A stretch of 64,000 nt of DNA from Streptomyces canus 299MFChir4.1 (GTDB lineage Bacteria; Actinomycetota; Actinomycetes; Streptomycetales; Streptomycetaceae). This document shows, piece after piece, positions 28,501 to 36,792 of the stretch; the first letter of the stretch is position 1; every line of letters starts with the position of its first letter. Under the pieces are notes generated by a model. That model was not told where the DNA came from and did no database searches. It saw only the letters and a program-made list of their open reading frames with translations. The stretch is from NCBI RefSeq assembly GCF_000383615.1, contig NZ_KB911612.1, positions 33,354-97,353 of the forward strand. Reading direction: 5' to 3'. Made by a program: the position numbers and the translations under genes.

Positions 28501-28568
28501 GCCTGCGCGGTGTCCGCTTCGGTACGCGCCCGGTCCAGTCGCGCGCGGGCGGCGAAGGCGTCGGTCAT
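22569..28568 (-). CDS. Giant uncharacterised protein (1999 aa), last gene of hemopexin/DUF6603 operon
   Basis: A 1999-aa protein without signal peptide or membrane segments. Residues 1-95 form an Ala/Glu/Arg-rich coiled coil. A conserved-looking block follows (LLPVRVETIWW, RIYPDDILLSRFEP, LTPAEVAAGTAYW). A strongly acidic linker (EEEPPTEGEEPVAGEEP and onward) sits near residues 640-690. Around residue 1490 comes RVHDPLWLLTRQWQFGEFAAQD, which looks like a motif of large uncharacterised bacterial proteins. I recognise no enzyme signature. The start at 28568 (MTDAFAARARL) is preferred over a longer arginine-rich frame and lies 31 bp after the 839-aa gene. Probably a structural scaffold. Confidence 0.75.
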   Translation of the reverse strand: MTDAFAARARLDRARTEADTAQALADEQEAVVRRLRAHIQAGLPDPPFPPTAAEALAAAEAALPELQNRAEELNRLAAGAQEELTRALAVGEPLFPENNTEPIALLPVRVETIWWEPRTLRVRIYPDDILLSRFEPALTPAEVAAGTAYWQNPGPEAWQDVLTKLRPARASWAVRACRPGAPAPALRTDDPQEQRPHAVAMPRRWRFLGLFEGEVVVDKLGRPVPDPLPIGLLRAEDEGWETDWFEAVKAGMGIELIVPPENTENLDQLLVVGVRDDAPVDGAARLRDLLHGHRYGSGLGLLPSGTATNNTPRSRSGWSSAPAYPGPDPDPEAGERPVADTLATALGVPDAGFLRGCPGADDAAPSAVAALTLLTWPTLGKGFAEAALTTIDLGTRQPSGVSPEGPWRAVREHIAAHVRGRGPLPMLRVGRQPYGVLPVTALDDWRAERADDVDAVIAPWLMRLRERWRAVVDHREVQDNGEEEVTIPRVEPGKPVDRVAVEALQRLPVATGLAMIRMSGPARAVPFTPLDAPPATLGLPALPPDGLARWTTTSNGWTSLGWSLDEASGVPEFVTRLTPDAEAFPARAAATADYLGAVRAFLAGELDATAYDAEWPVELSTGRETPARRSTFFDLPGLEEEPPTEGEEPVAGEEPVEDEDGSEEVPDDERDMSGVLDALLFLPNWSTFLGDFDPAGDPLRQALAVTGDVDQLVADVLDGLDESERAERVAAATRAAAALPRLEQALRTLAAVPVSRLPELLLEVIDVHSHRLDAWITSLASKRLTELRASGTQGVRFGCYGWVENLRPPVPREQLEIQLDDVATTVELSAKDGYIHAPSLHHAATAAVLRSGFLGNPDEQSYAVNLTSRRARVARWLLGGVRQGQNLGSLLGYRFERALHDAELDHLIERFRRQFPLPVVPETAPEGTDAHLWARSAEAVSARNVVDGMALARAGAGAPDLASVIDRAPVVGSESDRAAVTPLLDDLADALDAVGDLVLAESVHQLVGGNPIRAGLTADTLGRGEDVPDAFRVLRTPHRARAVTHRIAALLPAEPTAPTGWPADPLAALQPALEAWVAHLLGPATGWTLAGRLDDGQAEPRPFELTADRLGLGALSAVLDAAGAEPAALRRAVQGAMGVPPQTPVVFTGPGWSGLHGRATRIRSLLSTAQPLLPSHLPDGGAGRSVDTTKLRTRLAAFAASPSLAGHPAKDKISALATEEVTPGSTDAWLARARTELSPVLAADLPLLPALTATTSPPTGRGDLPGAHMEDWLRRNAAVRPTVRNLHETLLLAGNRAGRVERLCAAQHPTTDGDAWIGGPFPAGQRPPATTHLVWHAPHDIAADAAVTGVVLDEWIELLPGSEQPPPGPEPAPETELTGVAFHYDRPDAKAPHSVLLAVPPDLDRGWTSDGLMQVLRETLELAKLRAVDHQDLSALNSLLPGIRIAQRSATGRALARIESKRDDTDPEGPFQLQPRHRATDVDAGLAARVHDPLWLLTRQWQFGEFAAQDAGSPAVVRMSGSSAPVDAWRPGGATDWVPYDLGQGPLDTQIEDEPVQVDERLRAEGGAALLRMSDDAGLLAAALTALAPHRLRTGEEPDVADVGLIGLLDGGLPDAASVAAALDVGTFDAGPDARLGEVAARWRTWWAGRLAEHGPDCFDPHRGEYAAELSTGGTVLRAEEYQGDGLDWYSLDVHPDPDAEPAPPGQSRAFAQEGLPSTVRYGGLPADRFWEMEDARVDLSAADVSALDTGRLLLISFATVFGNDWFLVPLEVPAASLTVLDRLLVRDVFGRHHLVERAGRDDPSWTMFTLSSPDPDHPAASGLLILPSERGQPGQPLERVLLARDELANLAWAVQHHYTDGRGEQVDRRDRWARNAPPETAVPGPDAVPAYAVQSIVPDFWFPLVPEPVRAGQIRFRLATLTGPGLDSRPEGRLITPGLWLHEEEVPREGVLVARRPVLARWSDGTLHSWVRREKTAGTGETASGLAFDTVRPTEPWP

Positions 28569-28599
28569 GTCCTCACTGCTCCTGTCCTCGGCACAGTGG

Positions 28600-31119
28600 T
28601 CAGCCGCCCAGCAACGTGGTGGCCCGGAAGGCCAGTTGGAACGGCGGCTGGAAGGCGATGCGGGCCATGTCGGCCGAGTCCCGGGCCCACTTCGGCGGGT
28701 CGGACTGGGTGAGTTGGGTCGGCGTGGCGGGCGCCTGGTCGAGCTGGACGCATCGGGTGGGAACCGCACCGATGCCCTGCCAGGTGAGGTCGGCCCATGT
28801 CTTCATCTCGGCGGGCTGGTCGCCGGTGTCGAATCCGAACTGGGTGCCCCGCATGGGTTCGCGGAACACGAAGAACCAGTCCTCGGTGCGGGCGCGCTCC
28901 GCGTCCAGATCGGGGAACAAGTACAGGACCGTGGACTCGTCCAGCGCCAGCGCCGTGGCCGGTACGCCGTCGAAGGCGGGCGGCAGCTTGCCGTCCACTG
29001 CGCGTACGGCGAGCAGGGCGGTGCCGGGGAAGCGCCGCAGCAGATCGCCGCGTACGAGCAGCGCCAGGTCGCCCTCGCCGCCGGTGCGCAGCTGGCTGCC
29101 CAGCGGGGCGTCCAGCGGCCACAGCGCGATCTCCTCGACGTCCGCGCTGTCGCCGGGCCAGAACCGGGCGAACGGGGTGCCGCGCTGGTCAGTGGGGTAC
29201 TCCCGCCACAGCAGCTCACGGTTGAACTCGTGGTTCAGCCCGACCAGCAGCGCGGCGATGAACTCGGGGTTGGTCTCCAGCAGGGTCACCGAGTCCTGCG
29301 GCATCGCGCCGATGCCGGGCAGCGCCCATTCCGGCCAGCGGGCCAGCAGTTCCGCGGCAATCGGCACGGTGAACCTCGGGTGGGCCATGATCGGCCGCAG
29401 GGGGCGGTCGTCGGCCTCCGTGCGCTGCGCCCAGAAGTCCGCGGGGATGCGGTCGGCGAGACGCCGCAGTTGCAGCCGCATGGGGCTGAGCGCTGCGCGC
29501 AGTTCGCCCGGCAGGCCGGCCTCCGGCGCGTCGTCGCTGACCATCCCCATCAGTTTCATCTTTCCGGCGAGGAACGACTCGGCCGGCTCGCCGTCCGTGC
29601 CGAGCTGGGCCCGTCGGGCCAGCGCGCCGTTGGCGCGGGTCAGCCGGACGAACGAGGTACTGGCCGTACCGACCGGCAGGTCCTCCCTGGCCGAGGCCAG
29701 CTTGGCGGCCAGGGTGGTCGGCTCCGCGTCCGGTGTCGTCGCGGACACGGGTACCCGCGCGCTCACCGGTGCCATGACGGTGACGAGGTCGGCCGCGTCC
29801 AGCGGGCCGAGGTGCTTGCGCTGGGCCCGCTCGGCGGCGACGGCCGCCAGCTCCCCGGCCGCCAGCAGCCGGTTGGCCTGCCGGATCTCGCCGACCTGTT
29901 CCCAGGCCCGGGCCATGAGGAACTCCTGCTCCAACTGCACATAGCGGCAGCCGAGTGCGGCGGCGACCCGACGGCGGACCTCCACGTTGAGCGTGCTCAT
30001 CCAGACGTCGGGCTCGGCCGGCACGGTCTGCTCGCCGGTGTGATGGCTGCCGTACAGCGGCGGGGCCACGGCGACGACGTCCCGGTCCCCGGCGGGTTCT
30101 CCGTCCCCCTCCGGCACGGGCTCGCCGCGGAGCAGGGCCGGGGCGTCCACCCGCTCGCGGATCAGGGCGCGGAACCGGTCCTGGGCCGCGGGGTCGGACC
30201 ACGTCTCGGGTGCCGCCGTGCCGGGCGGACGCAGGGCGCCGTCCATGGCAACGGTGGCCGCGACGGCCTTCTCGGCGGGCCAGGGCCGACCGACATCGAT
30301 GGTCCGGGTGCCGAGGCCGGACTCGGCGGCGGGCCGGAAGCGCAGCCGGCGGGCGAGTTCCTCGAAGGTGCCCGCCCTCCCCGTACGGAAAGTCCACCAG
30401 TGGTAGACGGGCAGGTCGACGGTGTCCCGGCCGGGGATGGGCCAGGCGTCCGCGGTGGCCGCCGCCCGCGGTGCAACGTTCAGGCCCGCGTCCCGGCCCG
30501 CCGCGGTGGCGGGCACGACGGCGGCGATCCAGCCGCGGTCCGGGGCCAGCCGACGCGGGCACAGCAGCCTTCCGACGACATCCGCCGAGTGATGGCGCAC
30601 GCCCTGGTCGACGAGCCGCCGGGCGGCGTCGAGGTCGGTGACGTCGTCGGGCAGCCGTGCCTCCACATGGGTCCAGGCCCACCGTTCGGCCAAGGGAGGC
30701 AGCGCGGCGACCGGTGCCGTGAGGACGGGCAGTGGGTGCCCGGGGCGGGGTGGGGCGGCCTCGTCCTCGGCCAGCACGATCAGCGCGATCCAGGGTTGCG
30801 GGGTGGGTCCGCCCGCGGTGGCCACCGTGCCCGGGGACAGCAGCCAGGGCAGGTCGGCGTGGACCAGTTCCACGCTCGCCAGCACGTTCTCCGCCGCGTC
30901 TGGTGTGCCGGGCGGCGGTTCCTCGCGCAGCACCATCGAGCGGTCGAAACCGAGCACCTCGCCCGGTCCCACGAGCGACAGGATCGGTCCCGCCACTTCC
31001 GGCTCCTCGCGGCGGCCGTCGATGTCCTGGAAGAACCGCACCGCAGTGCGCAGCGCCTGTCCGTCGGCGGAGGCGGCGGCACCCACTCGCGCGGAGGAGA
31101 AGAACCAGCGCGTGCTCAT
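28600..31119 (-). CDS. Large uncharacterised protein (839 aa)
   Basis: An 839-aa protein with no export signal, unlike any enzyme I know. Motifs that look constrained include LPVYHWWTFRTG (about 240), YVQLEQEFLMARAWEQVGEIRQAN (about 400), and NHEFNRELLWREYPTDQRGTPF (about 635). The last motif is rich in charged and aromatic residues and may bind a partner. GGGAG lies seven bases before ATG 31119. It sits 40 bp after the DUF6603-like gene and 31 bp before the 1999-aa gene, so it is within one operon. Likely a structural partner of both. Confidence 0.72.
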   Translation of the reverse strand: MSTRWFFSSARVGAAASADGQALRTAVRFFQDIDGRREEPEVAGPILSLVGPGEVLGFDRSMVLREEPPPGTPDAAENVLASVELVHADLPWLLSPGTVATAGGPTPQPWIALIVLAEDEAAPPRPGHPLPVLTAPVAALPPLAERWAWTHVEARLPDDVTDLDAARRLVDQGVRHHSADVVGRLLCPRRLAPDRGWIAAVVPATAAGRDAGLNVAPRAAATADAWPIPGRDTVDLPVYHWWTFRTGRAGTFEELARRLRFRPAAESGLGTRTIDVGRPWPAEKAVAATVAMDGALRPPGTAAPETWSDPAAQDRFRALIRERVDAPALLRGEPVPEGDGEPAGDRDVVAVAPPLYGSHHTGEQTVPAEPDVWMSTLNVEVRRRVAAALGCRYVQLEQEFLMARAWEQVGEIRQANRLLAAGELAAVAAERAQRKHLGPLDAADLVTVMAPVSARVPVSATTPDAEPTTLAAKLASAREDLPVGTASTSFVRLTRANGALARRAQLGTDGEPAESFLAGKMKLMGMVSDDAPEAGLPGELRAALSPMRLQLRRLADRIPADFWAQRTEADDRPLRPIMAHPRFTVPIAAELLARWPEWALPGIGAMPQDSVTLLETNPEFIAALLVGLNHEFNRELLWREYPTDQRGTPFARFWPGDSADVEEIALWPLDAPLGSQLRTGGEGDLALLVRGDLLRRFPGTALLAVRAVDGKLPPAFDGVPATALALDESTVLYLFPDLDAERARTEDWFFVFREPMRGTQFGFDTGDQPAEMKTWADLTWQGIGAVPTRCVQLDQAPATPTQLTQSDPPKWARDSADMARIAFQPPFQLAFRATTLLGG

Positions 31120-31159
31120 ACGACGCTCCCGCCTGCTCGACGCCGGGAACGGGGCGCGG

Positions 31160-34057
31160 TCATCGTCCGACCTCCCAGCTCTCGAGGAGCCGCAACGCCT
31201 CCTGCGGCTGGTCGAGTCGGCCGCTCATCGCCTCCCAGGCGTCGGCGGTGGCGTCGACCAGGGTGACGTCGTCCAGTAGTGGCTGAAGCGAATCGGTGGC
31301 CGCCACGCTCAATTTGGCGGGACGCACCTTGATGGCCGCCGCCGGTGTACGCCACCGCTCGAGCCGTTCGGCGGCGCTGGCACCGAAGACGGACTCGAGG
31401 CGGAACAGCCCGGGCCACAAGGAGAACTCCCGCTCGGGCAGCGGGGGTTCGTAGCCGGTCTCATAGCCGTCGTCCACGCGGTGGCCTGCGCCGAGGACGA
31501 TGCCGTCACTGCGTGCCCGCAGTCCGCACGCGCGGCTGACGAAGGCGGGCTCGCTGAGTTGGGCGTCTTCGGTGAGGTCGAAGAACTCTCCGGGCACGAA
31601 CCGCTCGGACAGCGAGGGGAGTCCGGCGGCGGGCTGGGTGGTACCGAGGGTGATCTCCTTGATCGTCCAGGTCTGCGCCGGCACCGGGCGCCGCTCGAAC
31701 CGGGAGATCGGCACGCCCAGCGGGACCACGTGCTGGGAGACGCGCAGGGTGGCGTCGGGGTGCACGAGGGTGCCCTGGTTCAGCTTCTCGTTCGCTTCCC
31801 CCGTGAACACCAACGCGGTGCGTTCGGCGGTCGGCCGCTCCGCCGCCCAGGCCTTCGACTGCGCCAGTTCGGGGGTCAGCGCGTCGATAGGCCGACGTCC
31901 GGCCTTCTGCCCCACGGCGGGCGGCGAGCCCCAGCGGATGTCGAAGTCCAGCTCGACGTCCCAGAACAGCACCGCGATGCTGCCGGTGCCGAAGGCATGC
32001 CAGGGGGCGGGCCCCTCCAGCGTGAAGTCCAGGGCGATCCCTGCCAGTCGGCGCCCGAAGGCGCGTACCGCCACTCCGGCGCGGACGTGCACGGAGAACG
32101 CGAACACCGGGTCGAAGACGAACAGCGCGTCCAGACCCAGCCAGCCCGTCACCCCGCAGCCGGCGATCGTGGCGTCCAGCTGGACCTGGCCGCCGAACAT
32201 CACCGCGTTGGAGGTGACCGCGAAATAGGCCTCCATGCGAAGCCCCCAGCCCTGGCCGGGGGCCAGGTCCACCTGGAGCCGATCCAGCGCGGGCACCCGG
32301 GCCGGGCGGGTGTAGCGGGGGTGGAAGCCGCCGGCGGACAGGACGAACTCCGGCTGCCCGCCGCCGCGTACGAGCAGATACATCTCGCCGCGCACGGCGA
32401 GCCCGACGATCCACGAACCGGTCAGCGACACCAGCACTTCGACCATCGGGACGGCCGGTTCGATCCGACCGAGCACACAAGCCTGGAGGCGGATCAGCGG
32501 CACGGCCGGGTCGGGCAGCCCGACCAGCAGCCGTCCCAGCAGCAGAGCGCGTGCCGGCGCGGGCAGTTCGAGGATGATCGCCCCGGACAGGGACACCCAC
32601 CGGCCACCCCAGTTGAGGCGGATCATCGGCCCGACCAGGATGCGCCCGGCAGCGACTGGGAACGCCGAGCCGAGTGAGCCGATGATCTCCGGGGCGCGTT
32701 CCACCGCGCGGTCGGGGAACAGCACATGGTCGGCATTGCCGTCACCGACGAGCTGCTGCAGGGCGGTGACATCGGCGCGCCGGTTCACCCCGACCAGACC
32801 GCCGACCGCGTCGAGCGCGAAGCCCAGGCCGAGTTGGATGCCGGGGGTCGGGAACTGGGCGGCGAGCAGCGCCAGGAAGCTGGTGGGGGCCTTGCCGTCG
32901 GGCGGCCGGAACAGCGCGACCGCCTGGACGCGCAGCACCCCGAGGTCGACGGAGATCAGCCCCCCGTAGCCCTCGTCGGGGGTGCGCCGGACCAGGCCGC
33001 CGCCGGAGATGGGCGGCACCTTCAGCTCGGTGCTGATGCCGTCCGGGAACAGCTCGCGCAGTCGGCTCGGGTCGAGGCCCGGGGGGTGCGCCGGGGCAAA
33101 CGTAACGGGCAGCTCGATCCCGGCGCGGTCCAGGTGGACGCTCAGCGGCAGGCCCGGAAGCCCGGCGCCGGCCGACACCGACACGGCCAGCCGTGGCTCG
33201 CCCCCGTCGGAGGTCAGCTCCAGGGCGGCGCCCCGGCTGGACACCGCCGGGGCGTTCAGCCGGAGCGGGAGAGGGACCGTGAGGCCGCCGGTGCCGGCGA
33301 AGCGCAGGCCTTCGGCCCGGTCGGCGCGCAGGACGACGGACACGGGCGGACCCGACATCGGACTCGCGCCGTCGATGCCGAGGAGGCGGGCGAGCGCGGC
33401 CGGCAGCACGGCGGCGGTGAACCCCTGCAACTCCAGCTCGACAACGGCGGGGGTGCCCGGCTCCGCGGTCACGGCCAGACCGACGCCGTCGACGCTCACG
33501 CCGGGACCGTCGGTCATTCCGGCGGCGAGCCTGCCGGTGCGGCGCAGCCGGATCGCGGCGCTGCCACCGGGCGGCGCGGGCGGCAGGCCCGGCCCGAAGG
33601 CGGCGTCCCAGCCCTGGGTGGCGGTGACGGTCGCCTCCGCGCTCCACGGCCCGTGGACGGTCTGGGGCAGAGTCAGGGCCGCCCCTGGGGTGACAACCAC
33701 GTCGAAGACGGGTCCGTCAGGGGTCACTCCAAGCACGGCGCGTCCGCCCGCGGCTCCGGCCTGGCCATCGAACACCAGGGCCACGCCGAGGGGCGCGCCG
33801 GGGGCCCGCCGCCAGCCGTGCAGCCGTACGGGCGAGGCTGCGTCGAGGTCGCCGAGCGTCTCCCGTACCAGCTCCACCAGCGAGTTGCCGGGCGGCAGTT
33901 TGTCGTGCACGGCGAACAGCCGCCCGGCGAGCACGGTCCCGGCGGCCGAGGGGTCCTCGCCGAGCTCGGGCAGGGATCGGATCAGGCCGTCGACGGCGTC
34001 CTTGGCCAGCGCGCGCAGTTGGCCGGCGACCTGCTGAAGGAGTGCGTGCGGGTCCAT
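31160..34057 (-). CDS. DUF6603-like protein (965 aa)
   Basis: A 965-aa protein starting MDPHALLQQVAG. The N-terminal third is made of repeating beta segments with Gly/Pro turns. The central and later parts (about 400-720) alternate hydrophobic strands such as FDPVFAFSVHVRAGVAVRAFG and LGLGFALDAVGGLVGVNR, a pattern I associate with the uncharacterised DUF6603 family. No signal peptide is present despite the beta-rich composition. The ATG lies five bases after the WD40 stop, implying translational coupling. The exact family name needs a profile search. Confidence 0.65.
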   Translation of the reverse strand: MDPHALLQQVAGQLRALAKDAVDGLIRSLPELGEDPSAAGTVLAGRLFAVHDKLPPGNSLVELVRETLGDLDAASPVRLHGWRRAPGAPLGVALVFDGQAGAAGGRAVLGVTPDGPVFDVVVTPGAALTLPQTVHGPWSAEATVTATQGWDAAFGPGLPPAPPGGSAAIRLRRTGRLAAGMTDGPGVSVDGVGLAVTAEPGTPAVVELELQGFTAAVLPAALARLLGIDGASPMSGPPVSVVLRADRAEGLRFAGTGGLTVPLPLRLNAPAVSSRGAALELTSDGGEPRLAVSVSAGAGLPGLPLSVHLDRAGIELPVTFAPAHPPGLDPSRLRELFPDGISTELKVPPISGGGLVRRTPDEGYGGLISVDLGVLRVQAVALFRPPDGKAPTSFLALLAAQFPTPGIQLGLGFALDAVGGLVGVNRRADVTALQQLVGDGNADHVLFPDRAVERAPEIIGSLGSAFPVAAGRILVGPMIRLNWGGRWVSLSGAIILELPAPARALLLGRLLVGLPDPAVPLIRLQACVLGRIEPAVPMVEVLVSLTGSWIVGLAVRGEMYLLVRGGGQPEFVLSAGGFHPRYTRPARVPALDRLQVDLAPGQGWGLRMEAYFAVTSNAVMFGGQVQLDATIAGCGVTGWLGLDALFVFDPVFAFSVHVRAGVAVRAFGRRLAGIALDFTLEGPAPWHAFGTGSIAVLFWDVELDFDIRWGSPPAVGQKAGRRPIDALTPELAQSKAWAAERPTAERTALVFTGEANEKLNQGTLVHPDATLRVSQHVVPLGVPISRFERRPVPAQTWTIKEITLGTTQPAAGLPSLSERFVPGEFFDLTEDAQLSEPAFVSRACGLRARSDGIVLGAGHRVDDGYETGYEPPLPEREFSLWPGLFRLESVFGASAAERLERWRTPAAAIKVRPAKLSVAATDSLQPLLDDVTLVDATADAWEAMSGRLDQPQEALRLLESWEVGR

Positions 34058-34062
34058 GCGGC

Positions 34063-35136
34063 TCACCCCTGGTTGGCTTCGCCGTTGTCGATCACCAGGG
34101 CGCCGTTCATGGTGCCGACGCCCAGCCAGCGGCCGTTCGGGCTGAACCGCAGCGCCAGTACCTCGTCGGTGGACACGGTGTACAGCTCCTTGCCCTCGAC
34201 GTTGAACAGCCGTACGACGTTGTCGATGGAGGCGCTGGCCGCGTGCTTGCCGTTCGGGCTGAACGCGACATGGGTGACCGCTCCGAAGCTCTGGTCCTCC
34301 GGGTCGCCGGGGTTCAGTTTGGGCGCCCGCCCCCGCTCGACGCCGGTGTCCGCGTCCAGAACCCGGGCGAACCCGTCGGAGCCGCCGACCACGGTCCATT
34401 TGCCCTTGGGGTCGAAGGCCAGGCAGCTCGGGGCGGTGACCTGGTCGTCGATATCCTCCGGAGTGGGCCACACCTGCTTGCCGCTCTGCGCCTCGAACAT
34501 CCGGGTGGTGTCATCCGCGGCACAGCACAGCACGTTAAGCCCGTCCGGGCTGAACGCGACGGCGAAGACGGCATCCCTCGGGGTGAGCCGCGAGATCTCC
34601 TTGCCGGTGGCCACGTCGTGCACCCGAGCGGATCCGGCGTGGTGGTGGTTTCCGCCGTGGCGTTCGTCTACGGCCAGCGCTATCCGGGTGCCGTCCCGGC
34701 TCAGGTCCACATCGGCGATCAACGGCGGGTTGACGGTGATGCGCTGCTTGATCTCCCCGGAAGCCTGGTCGAGTACGGCGACCAGAGTGTCGGTGGCCAC
34801 GATCAGCCGCCCCTCCGGGCCGAACCGCACGGAGTTCACCGAGTTGCCCGGGTCGAGCGGTCCCTGCCACAGGGCCGTGCCGGTGGTGCTGTCCCGCAGG
34901 AACACCTGCTCGAAGTCGGACACGGCGATCCTGGTGCCGTCCGGGCTGAAGGCGATGCCGGACACGGATCCGTCGGTGGGCACCTCCAGCGGCGGTGCCC
35001 CGATGCCGATCGAGCGCACCCGCAGGTGGGTGTCACTGCCGCCGGTGGCGAAGCGCGCGTTGTCCGGACTGAAGGCGACAGCCTGGACCGAGCCGTCCTG
35101 TGGGGCGCGAAGCGCGACAGTACCGGGCTCGCTCAT
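34063..35136 (-). CDS. WD40 beta-propeller protein
   Basis: A 357-aa protein made almost entirely of WD40-like blades, with the recurring pattern VAFSPDGTR.A (e.g. QAVAFSPDNARFATGG, GIAFSPDGTRIAV, AVAFSPDGLNVL, HVAFSPNGKHAAS, LRFSPNGRWLG). About seven blades fit, enough for one closed propeller. There is no kinase or NTPase domain, which sets it apart from many actinomycete WD40 proteins. It is 29 bp after the small beta protein and 5 bp before the DUF6603-like gene. Likely a protein-docking platform. Confidence 0.85.
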   Translation of the reverse strand: MSEPGTVALRAPQDGSVQAVAFSPDNARFATGGSDTHLRVRSIGIGAPPLEVPTDGSVSGIAFSPDGTRIAVSDFEQVFLRDSTTGTALWQGPLDPGNSVNSVRFGPEGRLIVATDTLVAVLDQASGEIKQRITVNPPLIADVDLSRDGTRIALAVDERHGGNHHHAGSARVHDVATGKEISRLTPRDAVFAVAFSPDGLNVLCCAADDTTRMFEAQSGKQVWPTPEDIDDQVTAPSCLAFDPKGKWTVVGGSDGFARVLDADTGVERGRAPKLNPGDPEDQSFGAVTHVAFSPNGKHAASASIDNVVRLFNVEGKELYTVSTDEVLALRFSPNGRWLGVGTMNGALVIDNGEANQG

Positions 35137-35165
35137 GACCGGGTCCTCCTCATGCCGGAATGTCC

Positions 35166-35504
35166 CTAGCCGACGGGCAGTGAGACGTCGAACGTCGCGC
35201 TGCCGCCGCGCACGGTGACGGTGACCGACTCAAGGGCGAGGCCGTCCGGGTTGTCGAAGCGGTACAGGGCGTACGCGTTGGCGCCGGTCATCTGGATGGC
35301 GGGCAGCGGGCCGGGGACAGGCGCTTCGGCGACGCTCAGGGACTGGCCGCCGGCGACGAGTTCGACGGCGACATCGGAGTCCTGGAGGTCGAGGGGCTGT
35401 TCCACCGCGATCGCCACGTTGACACGCACCGACGTGCCGGTCACCTCGTGGAGAGAGGGGTAGACCCAGAAGTCACCGGCCAGTCGGGGGGTTTCGTCGT
35501 TCAT
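35166..35504 (-). CDS. Small beta-rich protein (112 aa)
   Basis: A 112-aa protein starting MNDETPRLAGDFW, with agggag-like aggag upstream. Alternating strands (SVRVNVAIAVEQPLDL, DVAVELVAGGQSLSV, ALYRFDNPDGLALESVTVTV, ATFDVSLPVG) suggest an immunoglobulin-like sandwich. I do not recognise a family. It lies 8 bp after the hemopexin-repeat gene and 29 bp before the WD40 gene, so it belongs to the same operon. Confidence 0.65.
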   Translation of the reverse strand: MNDETPRLAGDFWVYPSLHEVTGTSVRVNVAIAVEQPLDLQDSDVAVELVAGGQSLSVAEAPVPGPLPAIQMTGANAYALYRFDNPDGLALESVTVTVRGGSATFDVSLPVG

Positions 35505-35512
35505 GGGGCTCC

Positions 35513-36736
35513 TCACGGCACCTGGCAGTTGACGGTCCACTCGCGGGTGAACAGGACCCTTCCGCCGTTGCACACGTCGATCAGATGTCCGCGGAAGTCG
35601 ACATCGATCTTGAAGAAGGTGCCGGGCGCTCCAACGCCCCCGGGTGTGTCCCGGCCGGCGTACTGCTCTCCGGAGCGTCGCTTGACGAGATACATGTCGT
35701 TGAGGTTCCCGTTGCCGACCGCGGCGTCGCGGTGTCCGTAGTCCAGATCAACGTGGAAGGGGTTGGCTGGGCTGGACGCGGCCTGGCCGTCCTCGATGAA
35801 GTGGTCGTCGTCGGAGCTCTGCCCCGGCCGGGAGCGCATCAGACGGGGCGCCGGAACGCCGTGCTCCTTCGTGATGAAGCGTACGGGCTGGCCGTTCACC
35901 TCAAGCTCACCACGGATGTACTGCCGGTATTCGCCGCATGCGGGGATCGACGGATCGGCGTCGGCGAACAACGCGTGCATCTCGAATTCGCCGCCGCAGC
36001 GAACCTCAGGCTGCGTGCGCTTGCTGCAACTCACCAGCCTACCCGGAATATCCACACTCACCACATCGGCCTGCGGCCACTCGATCACCTCGTCGATCGG
36101 GCCGGTGAATCCCGCTTGGACCAGCTCCGGCCACTTTCCCGGCTCGGTGATCGGCAGGGGATATCCCGGCCGCACCTTCTCGTTCTGGATGTCGTAGTTC
36201 AGGTACTGGCCGCCCTTGAAGAAATACGCCGTCCCGTTTCCCCAGTTGACGGCCGCGTCCACGCCGGACCTGAAAGCGACCGGGAAGTCAGGCCAGCCCT
36301 CGGAAATGTCGCGGGGGTAGATGGTCTGGTCGACGGAGTCGGTCTGGAGGTCGTAGCGGACGTATTTCGGGCCCTTGAAGAAGAACACCCGGCCGTCTCC
36401 CCAGTTGATCGCCGCGTTCATCCCCGCGGCGAAGGACGCCGGCAGCGCGGGCCACTGCGAGGCCGTGTCATGAGGGTAGAAACTCGCGTCGACCGTGTCG
36501 TTTGTGGCGTCCCAGCGGACGTACTCCGAACCCTTGAAGAAGTACACAAATCCGTCAGGCCAGTTCACCACCGCGTCGATGCCCTGGGTGAAGGAGGCGG
36601 GCATCGCGGACCATGCCTCGGCGACGCCGCGCGGGTAGAAGTCGTGATTGACCGTCTCCGCGCCGGTCACCGGGTCGATCTCGTAGCGGACGTACTTGCC
36701 GCCGCGGAAGAAGAACGCCGTTCGCACCTGCGCCAT
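35513..36736 (-). CDS. Hemopexin-repeat protein with C-terminal beta domain
   Basis: A 407-aa protein. Residues 1-215 contain four hemopexin repeats, each with the FFFxGxxYxRYD core (FFFRGGKYVRYE, YFFKGSEYVRWD, FFFKGPKYVRYD, YFFKGGQYLNYD), so one complete four-bladed propeller. Residues 235-407 form a Cys-containing domain of unknown type (C at SCSK, RCGG, PACG, DVCNGG, VNCQ). No export signal is seen. Bacterial hemopexin repeats are found in secreted or toxin-linked proteins such as photopexins. This is the first gene of the six-gene operon; aaagggg precedes the ATG. Confidence 0.85.
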   Translation of the reverse strand: MAQVRTAFFFRGGKYVRYEIDPVTGAETVNHDFYPRGVAEAWSAMPASFTQGIDAVVNWPDGFVYFFKGSEYVRWDATNDTVDASFYPHDTASQWPALPASFAAGMNAAINWGDGRVFFFKGPKYVRYDLQTDSVDQTIYPRDISEGWPDFPVAFRSGVDAAVNWGNGTAYFFKGGQYLNYDIQNEKVRPGYPLPITEPGKWPELVQAGFTGPIDEVIEWPQADVVSVDIPGRLVSCSKRTQPEVRCGGEFEMHALFADADPSIPACGEYRQYIRGELEVNGQPVRFITKEHGVPAPRLMRSRPGQSSDDDHFIEDGQAASSPANPFHVDLDYGHRDAAVGNGNLNDMYLVKRRSGEQYAGRDTPGGVGAPGTFFKIDVDFRGHLIDVCNGGRVLFTREWTVNCQVP

Positions 36737-36792
36737 GAGGGCCCCTTTCTTGAGCGTTCGGATGGCACTCGGCGACCGCCACATGACGCACC

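Noticed and set aside
22440..31266. Very long plus-strand open frames opposite the 1999-aa and 839-aa genes
   Set aside because: These are antisense shadows caused by GC-rich third positions; they lack ribosome sites and family motifs, while the minus frames are tightly packed with good starts.
32726..35218. An 830-codon plus-strand frame opposite the DUF6603-like and WD40 genes
   Set aside because: It spans two genes on the other strand, has shadow composition and no domain; WD40 repeats are unambiguous on the minus strand.
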